A stretch of 64,000 bases of DNA from Kordiimonas pumila. GTDB taxonomy: Bacteria; Pseudomonadota; Alphaproteobacteria; Sphingomonadales; Kordiimonadaceae. Positions 16,501-25,544 of the stretch are shown one piece after another. The stretch's first letter is position 1, and every line of letters begins with the position of its first letter. Both the position numbers and the translations under genes were made by a program. The stretch is from contig NZ_CP061205.1 in NCBI RefSeq assembly GCF_015240255.1, positions 1,571,501-1,635,500 of the forward strand, given 5' to 3'. The notes beneath the pieces were generated by a model. It was not told where the DNA came from. It made no database searches and was given only the letters and a program-made list of their open reading frames with translations.

Positions 16501-18168
16501 ATGATCGATAGAAGGCAATTACTAATGGCAGGCGCAGCAACTTTTATGTTGCCGTATGCCTTAAGAGCGGGCGGTGTGCGCCTGGATGCAGCCTATGTAA
16601 ACGGGTCTGTGTGGACAGGTGTGCGCGGTGCGCCGCTTGCCTCTGCCTTTGGTACCGTTGGCAACAGAATTGCCGCAGTTGGCAAAGATCAAGTGGCTGC
16701 CTCAACGGGCCCCATGACCCGTGTGGTTGATTTGGGCGGCGCGTTTGTAACCCCCGGCATTATAGATAATCATACCCATTTCCTGATGGGGTCGCAGGCG
16801 TTAAGCCGTGTGAACTTGCGGCAGGCATCAACGCCAGCAGAGTTTAGCCGCATTATTGCAGAAGCAGCCCAAGAAGTAGGCTCCGGTAAATGGGTTGAAG
16901 GCGGTAACTGGGATGAGCAGCTTTGGGGCGGCGAGCTACCGCACAAAGACTGGATCGATGCTGTTACCCCCAATACACCGGTCGCGGTGGCGCGGTTAGA
17001 CCTGCATATGTGGTTTTTGAACTCGCTTGCCTTGAAGCTTGCGGGGATCGACAGAAACACCCCGGACCCGGATGGGGGCGTTATTATCCGCGATGCGAAC
17101 GGTGAACCGACCGGTATTGTGAAAGATAAAGCCAAAGATTTGGTGCAGCGGGTAATACCGGAACCAAGTGAGGCCGAGATAGAGGCAACATTCAGGAAGG
17201 GTATTGAACACGGCTTAAGCCTGGGTGTGACACAGGTGCATATTAAAGCGCTTGATTGGACTAGCCAGAATGCACTGCGGCGGATGCGGGCGAAAGGCGA
17301 AACCGATATGCGGTTTAGTTCTTTTGTACCCCTGCAAGACTGGGCAAAGCTTGATGCGATCGTGCGCGAAGAAGGGCGCGGTGATGACTGGGTGCGCTGG
17401 GGCGGCCTTAAAGGACTGGTTGATGGCTCGCTTGGTTCAGGCACAGCGCTCTTTAAAGAACCTTACAGTGACATGCCGGAAAACAAAGGGATTACTTTTG
17501 TTGACCCCGCTGATTTACGCGAGTGGGTGTTGGCGGCAGACAAACACAACCTGCATATCGCTGTTCATGCGATTGGGGACCGCGCGAATGATATGATCCT
17601 CGATATATATGCAGAAGCAGAGGCAGTGAACGGCGCGCGGGACCGGCGCTTTCTTATTGAACATGCACAGCATATCAGCCCGGCCAGCATACCGCGCTTT
17701 GCCGAGCTTGGTGTTGTTGCCTCTGTGCAGCCGTATCATGCGGTGGATGATGGCCGCTGGGCTGTGAAGAAGATAGGCAAGGAACGATTGCACGGCACGT
17801 ATGCTTTTGGCTCGCTTCTGGATGCTGGCGTGAAGGTAAGCTTTGGGTCTGATTGGCCAGTGGCCCCTCTGGACCCGCGTACTGGGTTGCAAGCGGCTGT
17901 ACTACGGCAGACCATTGACGGTGCGAACCCGGAAGGCTGGTTGCCGGATGAGAAAATCTCTATAGAGGCTGCCCTTGAGGCTTATACGGTTACCAATGCG
18001 TATGCCGGTTTCCAAGAGGATAGATTTGGCATGCTGGCACCGGGGTATGTGGCGGATTTTGTCGTGTTTGCAGACAACCTGCTGACCATGGACCCTGCGC
18101 ACCTTACAGAGGTGGAAATACTGCGGACGATAGTAGACGGGACTGAAAGATACAGTTCTGACACCTGA
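16501..18168 (+). CDS. YtcJ-like amidohydrolase (amidohydrolase_3), probably exported by Tat
   Basis: About 555 aa from ATG 16501, preceded by a CAGGTGGG ribosome site; an in-frame GTG at 16495 is less likely. The start MIDRRQLLMAGAATFML has a twin arginine and hydrophobic core, consistent with a Tat signal. The metal motif NHTHF and later HAIGDRAN, EHAQ and FGSDWP are the metal-site signatures of the YtcJ branch, which hydrolyses amide or related C-N bonds. Placed after an ABC importer in the same operon, it may release the imported compound outside the inner membrane. The substrate is unknown. Confidence 0.85.
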   Translation: MIDRRQLLMAGAATFMLPYALRAGGVRLDAAYVNGSVWTGVRGAPLASAFGTVGNRIAAVGKDQVAASTGPMTRVVDLGGAFVTPGIIDNHTHFLMGSQALSRVNLRQASTPAEFSRIIAEAAQEVGSGKWVEGGNWDEQLWGGELPHKDWIDAVTPNTPVAVARLDLHMWFLNSLALKLAGIDRNTPDPDGGVIIRDANGEPTGIVKDKAKDLVQRVIPEPSEAEIEATFRKGIEHGLSLGVTQVHIKALDWTSQNALRRMRAKGETDMRFSSFVPLQDWAKLDAIVREEGRGDDWVRWGGLKGLVDGSLGSGTALFKEPYSDMPENKGITFVDPADLREWVLAADKHNLHIAVHAIGDRANDMILDIYAEAEAVNGARDRRFLIEHAQHISPASIPRFAELGVVASVQPYHAVDDGRWAVKKIGKERLHGTYAFGSLLDAGVKVSFGSDWPVAPLDPRTGLQAAVLRQTIDGANPEGWLPDEKISIEAALEAYTVTNAYAGFQEDRFGMLAPGYVADFVVFADNLLTMDPAHLTEVEILRTIVDGTERYSSDT

Positions 18169-18204
18169 TCCTGAAGAAACTTCTATTCTGTGGAGTTCAT
18201 ATAA

Positions 18205-19047
18205 ATGATACAAAATTCAATGCAGAGAAAGCCATTTAGAAGCCTTGTGGGAGAAGAAATTGCTCTGACCGGTGAGCGGAGCATGCATATAGGTAATGAT
18301 GACTGCGTATTTTTGGTTTGCCCGCAGCAAGGTGTTTTTTCAGCAGATGTGGGGGGGAGGAACTTTGTTTTGCATCCCTCGCATGTGTTGGTATGCCCTG
18401 AGATAAACACATGCAAGCTCAGTAGCACCGACGGTGTGGCGCATATTGTCTCGCTAGAAAAATCTGTTTTCAGACAGCAGCAGCATATTAGAATTTTGAT
18501 GACATCAGACCTTATTCGTTCCTTGATGAAAGAGGTTGTGTCCCTGAACGGCAGCAATAGAGATATCGCCTATGAAAACGCTGTTTTGTCGCTGCTTGTT
18601 TGTGAAATGGCCCGTAAAAACACAGTGCCAGACCAAGTGACTGTTGCAATGCCCCAAGACAAGCGGCTGATGCGTGTGTGTCAGGAGCTTTTGAAGGCAC
18701 CAGCTGTGCCGGACAATATGGATGATTGGTGCATAAAAGCCGGTATGAGCCGCCGGAACTTCACACGCACGTTCAAGGTGGAAACAGGCATGACATTTGG
18801 TGCGTGGCGCCGGGAAGTACGGCTGGTGAATGCATTGTCACTTATTATTGGCGGTGAGCAAATAACGTCAGCAGCCTATGAAGTGGGCTACGAAAGTGTC
18901 AGCGCTTTTACTGTGGCCTTTAGCCGCCGTTTTGGTGTGCCGCCTTGCCATTATAAGCCAAAAATGCGCGAGATGGCGGCCTTGATGCCATCTGCGGGCT
19001 TTGCGAAACATAGCTTGGCCCAGCCATGCGCTTCAATTTTAAGGTAG
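18205..19047 (+). CDS. AraC-family transcriptional regulator
   Basis: 280 aa. An N-terminal cupin-like sensing region (about 1-150) is followed by a C-terminal double helix-turn-helix at about 165-265. FTRTFKVETGMTFGAWRR and ITSAAYEVGYESVSAFTVAFSRRFG are the two recognition modules. The gene lies inside the plus-strand operon, 36 bp after the amidohydrolase and 9 bp before the CoA-transferase. It may autoregulate the operon or add control to that exerted by the IclR protein. The effector cannot be inferred. Confidence in the family is high, in its target low. Confidence 0.9.
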   Translation: MIQNSMQRKPFRSLVGEEIALTGERSMHIGNDDCVFLVCPQQGVFSADVGGRNFVLHPSHVLVCPEINTCKLSSTDGVAHIVSLEKSVFRQQQHIRILMTSDLIRSLMKEVVSLNGSNRDIAYENAVLSLLVCEMARKNTVPDQVTVAMPQDKRLMRVCQELLKAPAVPDNMDDWCIKAGMSRRNFTRTFKVETGMTFGAWRREVRLVNALSLIIGGEQITSAAYEVGYESVSAFTVAFSRRFGVPPCHYKPKMREMAALMPSAGFAKHSLAQPCASILR

Positions 19048-19056
19048 GGTAGTTTT

Positions 19057-20253
19057 GTGTTTAATATCTTGAACGGCGTTAAAGTTATTGATCTGACAAC
19101 CATTGTGCTTGGCCCTTACGCGACACAGTTTTTGGGCGACTTTGGCGCAGACGTTATCAAGGTTGAGGCACCGTCTGGTGACCTGTTTCGCAGTGTTCGG
19201 CCCGGACAGTCTGAAAATATGGGCGCGCCTTTCCTGAATTGTAACCGGAACAAGCGGTCTATCATTCTGGACCTGACAAAACCCGAAGGGCTTGAGGCTT
19301 TACACAGGCTGATTTCTACGGCTGATGTTTTTGTACACAATATGCGCTCAAAATCAGCTAAGAAATTGGGGCTTTCATATAGTGATCTGAAAAAAATAAA
19401 GAAAGACATTATATACTGCAATGCCTGTGGGTACGGCGCAGGCGGCGCTTACGAGAATGACCCTGCCTACGATGATACAGTGCAGGCAGCATCTGGGCTT
19501 GCTTATTTGAATGCAGATGCAACAGGTGCCCCAAAATATTTACCAACTGTCTTATGCGATAAAGTTGCAGGCTTGCATTTGGCTATTGCAATACTGGCTG
19601 GTGTTGCCGCGCGGGCAAGATCAGGCCGTGGTATAGCCATTGAAACGCCTATGTTTGAAAGCATGGCCGCATTCCTGATGGTTGAGCATTTATCAGGGGA
19701 AACATTTAGCCCGGCGAATGGACCCGTTGGATATACACGGCTTATGTCTGCATTCCGAAAGCCATTTGCCACAAAAGACGGCTATATCAGCATCATTCCT
19801 TATAACGGGGCGCACTGGAAAAAATTTCTGAAGCTTATTAAGCGTGATGACTTGCTGGAAGATGAAAGGGTTAATGATCCTGCCTTGCGTAGTCGAAGCC
19901 TTGATATGCTGTATGCTGTGGTGGCGGAGGCTACACACATTCATACAACCGGTGAATGGCTCACCTTACTGCACAGTGCTGATATACCGTGTGCCAAAGT
20001 AAACCGGCTCGATGATCTGTTGACGGACGAGCACCTCAGTGATGTGGGCCTGTTCGAGTTTGTGGATCACCCGACAGAGGGAAAAATTCGCAATATAAGG
20101 TCTGCCTTTAAAATGGATGGGGCCGAAAGCCTGCCAGATAAACTAGCCCCCAACCTTGGCGGCAACAGCGCAGAGATTTTATCTGAAGCAGGTTTTAACG
20201 ATGCAGAAGTAGCCAGAATTGCCGGTTCTGGTGGCGTTATAATGTCGGGTTAA
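19057..20253 (+). CDS. Class III (CaiB/BaiF) CoA-transferase
   Basis: 398 aa from a GTG at 19057, nine bases after the AraC stop. The N-terminal LNGVKVIDLTTIVLGPYATQ and GADVIKVEAP are family hallmarks. The NRNKRSIILDL segment and catalytic D139 in the YDDTVQAASGL context fit formyl-CoA-transferase-like enzymes. It moves CoA from a donor such as succinyl-CoA to a carboxylic acid. Combined with the MaoC hydratase and CitE-like lyase of the divergent set, it would supply the activation step of an itaconate-, mesaconate- or citramalate-type degradation. That assignment rests on gene combination, not on substrate-specific residues. Confidence 0.9.
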   Translation: MFNILNGVKVIDLTTIVLGPYATQFLGDFGADVIKVEAPSGDLFRSVRPGQSENMGAPFLNCNRNKRSIILDLTKPEGLEALHRLISTADVFVHNMRSKSAKKLGLSYSDLKKIKKDIIYCNACGYGAGGAYENDPAYDDTVQAASGLAYLNADATGAPKYLPTVLCDKVAGLHLAIAILAGVAARARSGRGIAIETPMFESMAAFLMVEHLSGETFSPANGPVGYTRLMSAFRKPFATKDGYISIIPYNGAHWKKFLKLIKRDDLLEDERVNDPALRSRSLDMLYAVVAEATHIHTTGEWLTLLHSADIPCAKVNRLDDLLTDEHLSDVGLFEFVDHPTEGKIRNIRSAFKMDGAESLPDKLAPNLGGNSAEILSEAGFNDAEVARIAGSGGVIMSG

Positions 20254-20264
20254 AGGCTTTTTAA

Positions 20265-21806
20265 CTACAGGGTTTTCTCGGGTACTTCTTCTGTGACGGC
20301 CTGTTCTGCAAGCGGTTCTATTTTGAAATTCAGATACCCATACAGAATAGTCATGCACGGGCTGATAATATTAAAAAAGCAAAAGGGCGCAAAAGCAAAG
20401 GCCGATACCCCGAGTACGCCAAACATGTAAACCGAGCATGTGTTCCACGGTACTAAAACCGATGTCATGGTAGCAGTGTCTTCAACCGCGCGGGACAGGT
20501 TTTTTGAGGCAAGGTTTTTAGCTTTGAATTCAGCCCTGAACATGCGGCCAGGCAGGATAATAGCCATATACTGATCACCAGAAAGTATATTAACAGATAT
20601 GCACGATGCGGCTGTTGTTAGAATAAGGCCACCGGTTGTTTTAACGCTTTTTACAAGGCTATCAACAACACGCTGAAGCATGCCTAGGCGCTCCATGATA
20701 GAGCCAAAAAACATGGAACACATGGCAAGCCAAACGGTGTTGACCATTTTTGTCATGCCGCCATTATAAAACAGTTCATCAAATTCTGGGTTGCCTGAGG
20801 AGATCATAAACCGGTCAACCATGGCGCGCCACACACCGTCGAGCGTTTGCATGGCTGGGGAAATATTGCCATTTTGTACTTGGGCAGAATAGGCTGCAAA
20901 TTCGTCAGGGGACATAGATCTTTCTGTCGCAAGCAGGCTAAAAGTGTGGATTGTTTCAGGTTGAAAAACTACGGCAAAAACAGCCCCCAACAGCATCCCT
21001 ATTGTGAGGGTTGGAAAAGCCGGATATTTTTTAATCGCCATATAAAACACAACAATAAGCGGGATAAATAAATGAGGACCTATGTTGAAATTCTGTTCAA
21101 TTAACCGCAGGTTTTCGCCAATGTTTATTTCGCCTGTAATCGGGCTGGAGTTTAACCCGATGATTAAATACAGCATGAGCGCAAGGCTGATCGAGGGCAC
21201 TGTTGTCCATAACATGTGGCGGATATGTTCAAATATGTCTGTTTCGGTGGAGGCGGACGCCAAATTTGTTGTGTCTGATAATGGCGAAAGCTTATCACCA
21301 AAATAAGCACCGGAAATAATAGCCCCCGCTGTAATGGCGGGCGATAGCCCAAGCCCAAATGCTACCCCCATTAATCCAACACCGATGGTGCCTGCCGTTG
21401 ACCAGCTGCTGCCAATGCTCAGGGAGGTAAGGGCACACAGGATACAGGCCGTTACATAAAACACATCAGGGTGGATGATCTGGAGGCCATAATAAATCAT
21501 GGCGGGCACTGTGCCAGAGAGAATCCATGTCCCAATCAGGGAGCCAACCATAAGCAGGATAAACAGGGCATTGATGCTTTTGCTAATGCCCTCGCTAATA
21601 GCATGTTCAATAGTTTTCCAGCTGTTACCATTCTTGAAGCCAATCACAATGGCAATACAGCCGCTTAAAATCAAAGCAAGCTGGTTGGCACCATACGATG
21701 AGCTAGGGCCATAAAGCGTGACTGAAAAGTATAAAGAAACGATCAGAAACAATACTGGTATGAGTGCATCAAGCAAACTAGGGTTTACAACTGTTTTTGT
21801 ACGCAT
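20265..21806 (-). CDS. NhaC-family Na+/H+ antiporter
   Basis: 513 aa, polytopic with about 11-12 membrane segments. The conserved NhaC features include a GSSWSTAGTIGVGLMG stretch at about 130-145, ISGAYFGDKLSPLSDTTNLAS at about 163-183, and LVPWNTCSVYMFGVLG near the C-terminus. It exchanges sodium (or a charged solute) for protons across the inner membrane. It is convergent with the CoA-transferase (11 bp apart) and divergent from a BetI-like TetR gene. The shared 148-bp gap holds the operator TGTACAAATGTACA, so it is probably in that regulator's control. Family members near amine or amino-acid catabolic genes may transport those compounds. Confidence 0.9.
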   Translation of the reverse strand: MRTKTVVNPSLLDALIPVLFLIVSLYFSVTLYGPSSSYGANQLALILSGCIAIVIGFKNGNSWKTIEHAISEGISKSINALFILLMVGSLIGTWILSGTVPAMIYYGLQIIHPDVFYVTACILCALTSLSIGSSWSTAGTIGVGLMGVAFGLGLSPAITAGAIISGAYFGDKLSPLSDTTNLASASTETDIFEHIRHMLWTTVPSISLALMLYLIIGLNSSPITGEINIGENLRLIEQNFNIGPHLFIPLIVVFYMAIKKYPAFPTLTIGMLLGAVFAVVFQPETIHTFSLLATERSMSPDEFAAYSAQVQNGNISPAMQTLDGVWRAMVDRFMISSGNPEFDELFYNGGMTKMVNTVWLAMCSMFFGSIMERLGMLQRVVDSLVKSVKTTGGLILTTAASCISVNILSGDQYMAIILPGRMFRAEFKAKNLASKNLSRAVEDTATMTSVLVPWNTCSVYMFGVLGVSAFAFAPFCFFNIISPCMTILYGYLNFKIEPLAEQAVTEEVPEKTL

Positions 21807-21848
21807 ATATACAGGCCCTTGATTTTTTTTGAATGATAAGGGTTAATT

Positions 21849-21862
21849 TGTACAAATGTACA
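21849..21862. promoter_or_regulatory. TetR operator candidate 1
   Basis: TGTACA-AA-TGTACA, two palindromic hexamers. It lies between the antiporter gene and the TetR gene. A minus-strand TATAAT (complement of 21865-21870) sits immediately beside it, so binding would block antiporter transcription and possibly autoregulate the regulator. The identical 14-mer occurs at 24220-24233. Confidence 0.65.
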
Positions 21863-21954
21863 GCATTATAGTTGTTATCTGGTCTCTTTTTTATGCCATT
21901 ATAGATATGGTAGGCTAGTGCCGCTGTTTTAGCGACACTTTAAGTGAGTAATGC

Positions 21955-22605
21955 ATGACAAGAAGCAAAAATATCTTTTCGGTTGACCATACCACCGACG
22001 ACAAAAAGCAATTATTCATTGATGCAACAATCGCGTCGTTGTCAGAACATGGGTATAAGGGCACAACTGTAAGGAAGATTGCTGAAATTGCAAAAGTAGC
22101 GCCGGGCCTATTGACCCATTATTACAGCGGTAAGGAAGTTCTTATTGCTGAAAGCTACAGGTATATGACCAAAAAGTTTTTGGGCATTTTTCAGGAACGT
22201 ATTGCTGAAAAAAAGAACAAGCCACTTGAGGCGCTGCAAATATTTTTTTTTAAAACTTTTGAGAAAGATAACCTTGACCCAAAAGTGCTGCGCGTGTGGC
22301 TGGCTTTCTGGTCGCTTACACTTCTGCACAAAGAATTAAGCCATATCCATAAGGAAACTTATCAGGAATATATCACGTCTATTGAGGATATGTTGACAGA
22401 GGCCTATTCCATGGAAGGCCGGTCTGTTGACCCAGAGGTGATTAAGGCACAAGCCATCGGCATAAATGCTATTCTTGATGGCTTGTGGCTAGAGTGGTGC
22501 TTAAACCCTGAAACCTTTTCACCGGCAGAGGGCTTGCAGATTGTCAGAGGCTTTGTTGCCAAAGTAACCGGCCTTGAAGTGCCAGAGTATGAAGCTACCC
22601 CCTAA
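21955..22605 (+). CDS. TetR-family regulator, BetI-like
   Basis: 216 aa. The N-terminal helix-turn-helix is at about residues 18-64 (IASLSEHGYKGTTVRKIAEIAKVAPGLLTHYYSGKEVLI). The C-terminal ligand domain matches the BetI_C pattern (WLAFWSLTL, GINAILDGLWLEWCL). BetI represses choline/betaine genes, which agrees with the quaternary-ammonium-type Rieske oxygenase nearby. Its stop overlaps the stop of the convergent FAD enzyme. Candidate operators with the core TGTACAAATGTACA flank it and the FAD/Rieske divergent promoter. The effector is unknown. Confidence 0.9.
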   Translation: MTRSKNIFSVDHTTDDKKQLFIDATIASLSEHGYKGTTVRKIAEIAKVAPGLLTHYYSGKEVLIAESYRYMTKKFLGIFQERIAEKKNKPLEALQIFFFKTFEKDNLDPKVLRVWLAFWSLTLLHKELSHIHKETYQEYITSIEDMLTEAYSMEGRSVDPEVIKAQAIGINAILDGLWLEWCLNPETFSPAEGLQIVRGFVAKVTGLEVPEYEATP

Positions 22606-24176
22606 TGGTCCTTGATAATTTCATGGGCTGCATTATGGCCCGGCGCACCTGTTACACCGCCGCCCGGATGCGTACCTGATCCACACATATAAAGGTTCTT
22701 GATCGGCGAACGGTAATTGCCGTGGCCCAAGAGGGGCCGTGCACTGAACATTTGATCAAGCGACAGGTTGCCGTGCATAATATCGCCTCTTGTCAGGCCA
22801 AAAATGCGCTCCAGGTCAAGCGGGCTAAGAATTTGCCTGCCAACAACCAGGTCTTTAAAGCCGGGTGCAAAATTATTCACCTTATCGATAATAAGGTCTG
22901 CCACTTCTTCGCGGTGTTTGTCCCAGTCTACGTCAGGGTCAAATTGCTGGCAAAACAGGCTGGCAACATGCTGCCCTTCGGGCGCGAGTGTACTGTCCAG
23001 TGTTGACGGGATGAGCATTTCTATAATGGGGTCTTTTGACCAGCCGAACTGTTTTGCATCGCGGTAAGCTGCATCCAGATACGCCATTGTTGGTGCAATA
23101 ACGATACCGCCTGTTAGGTGATCGTCAGTTGCACGGTCTTGCTTTTCCAGGCAGGTGAACTTTGGCAGGCCCTTGAGCGCCACATTCATGCGGAAAGTGC
23201 CTGATCCATTTTTATAATGCTTCATGCGGCGGCTCACATCTTCTGGCAGGTCATCACTATTCAGAAGCTTGTTATAGAGCAGGGAAGGGTTCAGGTTAGA
23301 CGCTACGATGTCTGCCCTCAGGCTTTCGCCGTTTTCCAGAAGAACACCTACAACCTTGTTGTTGGTCACCAGAATTTTTCTGACAGCAGCGTTTGTTTTA
23401 ATCGTTACGCCTTTTGCTTCGGCTGACTTTGCCATCGCCTGCGTGATGGCACCCATGCCGCCAATCGCGTGGCCCCAAACGCCTTTTTTACCGTTCACTT
23501 CACCAAACGCATGGTGCATTAGAACATAGGCTGAACCGGGTGTCTGCGAATCAGCATAGTTGCCAACCACCCCGTCAAAAGCAAAAGCACCTTTCACATA
23601 GTCATTTTCAAAATACATGTTCAGAAAATCGGCGACACTTTTTGTAAAAATGTCCATCACGATGCGTTCATCTTCAAGCGAGAGTTTACGAAGCCTGTTA
23701 CCAAACTTGGCTGCTTTGAAAATATCTTTCAGCCCGCCGCCCACATTGGGGGGTGTTTCAAGCAGGAAGTTGCGGATAAGCTCCGCAACCATTTCAATGT
23801 CACGGAAATAACGATCAAGGGCTGCTGCATCTTTTTCAGAGAAAAGAGCGATTTCTTTTTTAAGGTTTTCACTGCCAACCACGAAAGAAAGATAGTTGCC
23901 GTCTTTGTGGGGCCACAGGTTGTTAACCCGGCGGCCTACAATTTCAAGGCCGTGTTTATGGAGTTCAAGGTCTTTAATAACCTTGGGGTTCAGCAAGCTG
24001 ACAGTGTAAGACGCAACCGAATTTTTAAAACCGGGGTGAAACTCTTCAGTGACAGCAGCGCCGCCTATTACAGGACGACGTTCAAGAACTGTTACCTTAA
24101 TACCTGCGCTCGCCAAATAGTTGGCGCATACCAGCCCGTTGTGTCCACCGCCGACAATGATTGCTTCTTTTGTCAT
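22602..24176 (-). CDS. FAD-dependent oxidoreductase, phytoene-desaturase-like (PYROXD2 type)
   Basis: 524 aa from the ATG at 24174-24176, with GGGA upstream; a GTG 15 bases earlier is less likely. The N-terminal dinucleotide fold reads VGGGHNG (residues 8-14) with ERRPVIGGAAVTEE following. The C-terminal FAD contact MCGSGTHPGGGVTGAPGHNAA is typical of COG1233 proteins. No carotenoid genes are present, so a PYROXD2-like oxidase or desaturase acting on the substrate of this cluster is more likely. It is divergent from the Rieske oxygenase across a promoter region containing a TetR operator. Confidence 0.85.
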   Translation of the reverse strand: MTKEAIIVGGGHNGLVCANYLASAGIKVTVLERRPVIGGAAVTEEFHPGFKNSVASYTVSLLNPKVIKDLELHKHGLEIVGRRVNNLWPHKDGNYLSFVVGSENLKKEIALFSEKDAAALDRYFRDIEMVAELIRNFLLETPPNVGGGLKDIFKAAKFGNRLRKLSLEDERIVMDIFTKSVADFLNMYFENDYVKGAFAFDGVVGNYADSQTPGSAYVLMHHAFGEVNGKKGVWGHAIGGMGAITQAMAKSAEAKGVTIKTNAAVRKILVTNNKVVGVLLENGESLRADIVASNLNPSLLYNKLLNSDDLPEDVSRRMKHYKNGSGTFRMNVALKGLPKFTCLEKQDRATDDHLTGGIVIAPTMAYLDAAYRDAKQFGWSKDPIIEMLIPSTLDSTLAPEGQHVASLFCQQFDPDVDWDKHREEVADLIIDKVNNFAPGFKDLVVGRQILSPLDLERIFGLTRGDIMHGNLSLDQMFSARPLLGHGNYRSPIKNLYMCGSGTHPGGGVTGAPGHNAAHEIIKDH

Positions 24177-24219
24177 ATTTTTTCCCAGCACTAAAATGTT
24201 CTTGACGTATGCAGTGTAT

Positions 24220-24243
24220 TGTACAAATGTACAAACCTGTCAA
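24220..24243. promoter_or_regulatory. TetR operator candidate 2 in the FAD/Rieske divergent promoter
   Basis: TGTACAAATGTACA at 24220-24233 is identical to the copy at 21849-21862. On the minus strand a consensus TTGACA (complement of 24238-24243) places the operator inside the -35/-10 spacer of the FAD-enzyme promoter. A plus-strand TTGACG (24202-24207) could serve the Rieske gene. Binding would repress both directions. Confidence 0.65.
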
Positions 24244-24291
24244 CACATAAACTTCGACTTAATTTTATTGTTTGTATGAAAGTAGAATTTA

Positions 24292-25542
24292 ATGCCCGTA
24301 CGTGCCCACTGTGAAAACCCCGATCGCAGAACGCTCGCAGACCTTATACGTGAATATAGGCCTGGCTATTCTCTGGAGCAGCGCTTTTATAAAGACCCTG
24401 AGATATATAAGGCCGAGATCAAGAGCATATTTCTAAAGCACTGGATGCTGGCGGGCCATGTTTCACAAATTCCAGAAGCGGGCGACTTTTTCCTGTTCGA
24501 GTTTGACGTGGAATCGGTCATTGTTGTGCGCACAAAAGAGGGGGCTGTTAAAGCGCACCTTAATGTGTGCCGGCATAGGGGATCCAGAATTTGTCTGGAG
24601 AAAGAAGGGCGTTCCAAGCTTCTTACCTGCCCTTATCACGCATGGTCTTATGACCTCAACGGTAAGCTGATGACGGCGCGCCAAATGGGGACAGACTTTA
24701 AAAAGGCCGACAACGGCCTGCATCCGGTGCATGTAGAACTTGTGGGCGGGCTTATATTCGTCAGCCTTGCAGAAAAGCCGTTATCGCTTGCTGGCATGAA
24801 AGAAGATTTGGCAGACGTGTTTGAAACTTTTGGGTTTGATAACATGAAGCTTGCCGCCCAAAAAAGCTTCCCCATCGCGGCGAACTGGAAACTGGCGGCT
24901 GAAAACTATCAGGAATGTTATCACTGTGCACCGTCCCATCAGGAATATGCCAAGGTGCATGCGATGGCGCTTTCAAAAGAGGCATTCGCAGCCCACAGGG
25001 AAAAATATTTAGCAGCCCTTGCCGGCAAGGTTAGAACGCAGGAATCGCCTTATTACTTTGATCAGGCAAAGGCGGGAGAAGAAGGCTATCAATACGCCCG
25101 TAACCCCTTATTGTCTGGCATGGAAAGTGGCAGCCTTGGCGGCAAAGGCATTGCCCCTTTACTGGGGACTATTGCTGAGTTTGACGGCGGTGCGTCAGAG
25201 TTTATGGTTGGCCCGGTTAGCTTTTTCCTGATCTATAATGATCATATGGTTGGCTACAGGTTTACACCGACATCGCACGAGACATGCTGCTGCGATGTAT
25301 TCTGGTTTGTACGCGGCGATGCAGACGAAGGTATAGACTACGACCTTGAAACACTGACATGGCTTTGGGATATCACCACACAGTCGGATGAAGAAATTAT
25401 CGTCAATAACCAGCAGGGTGTGAACTCGCACTTTTACACATCTGGTCGCCTGTCCGAGATGGAATCGTTCGAGCAGCATTTCCTGAACTGGTATCTGAGC
25501 AGCATGAAGGACAGCATATCAAACACCAGCAAGGGACAGTAA
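24292..25542 (+). CDS. Rieske non-haem iron oxygenase, alpha subunit (CntA/GbcA/Stc2-like)
   Basis: 416 aa. The Rieske [2Fe-2S] ligands are C93, H95, C113 and H116. The mononuclear iron site is H211 and H216, with an acidic ligand expected in the later DITTQSDEEI segment. The residue bridging the two centres is E208 rather than the usual Asp. Glu here is typical of the branch acting on carnitine, glycine betaine or stachydrine. No ferredoxin reductase is encoded nearby, so electrons must come from elsewhere. It is followed at once by exported amidohydrolase and peptidase genes. N-demethylation or C-N cleavage of an N-methylated compound is the best guess. Confidence 0.85.
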   Translation: MPVRAHCENPDRRTLADLIREYRPGYSLEQRFYKDPEIYKAEIKSIFLKHWMLAGHVSQIPEAGDFFLFEFDVESVIVVRTKEGAVKAHLNVCRHRGSRICLEKEGRSKLLTCPYHAWSYDLNGKLMTARQMGTDFKKADNGLHPVHVELVGGLIFVSLAEKPLSLAGMKEDLADVFETFGFDNMKLAAQKSFPIAANWKLAAENYQECYHCAPSHQEYAKVHAMALSKEAFAAHREKYLAALAGKVRTQESPYYFDQAKAGEEGYQYARNPLLSGMESGSLGGKGIAPLLGTIAEFDGGASEFMVGPVSFFLIYNDHMVGYRFTPTSHETCCCDVFWFVRGDADEGIDYDLETLTWLWDITTQSDEEIIVNNQQGVNSHFYTSGRLSEMESFEQHFLNWYLSSMKDSISNTSKGQ

Positions 25543-25544
25543 TA

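Noticed and set aside
22602-24176. Carotenoid (phytoene) desaturase
   Set aside because: The FAD fold is similar, but there are no crtB, crtE or other carotenoid genes in the window and the context is amine/peptide catabolism; PYROXD2-like is the safer label.
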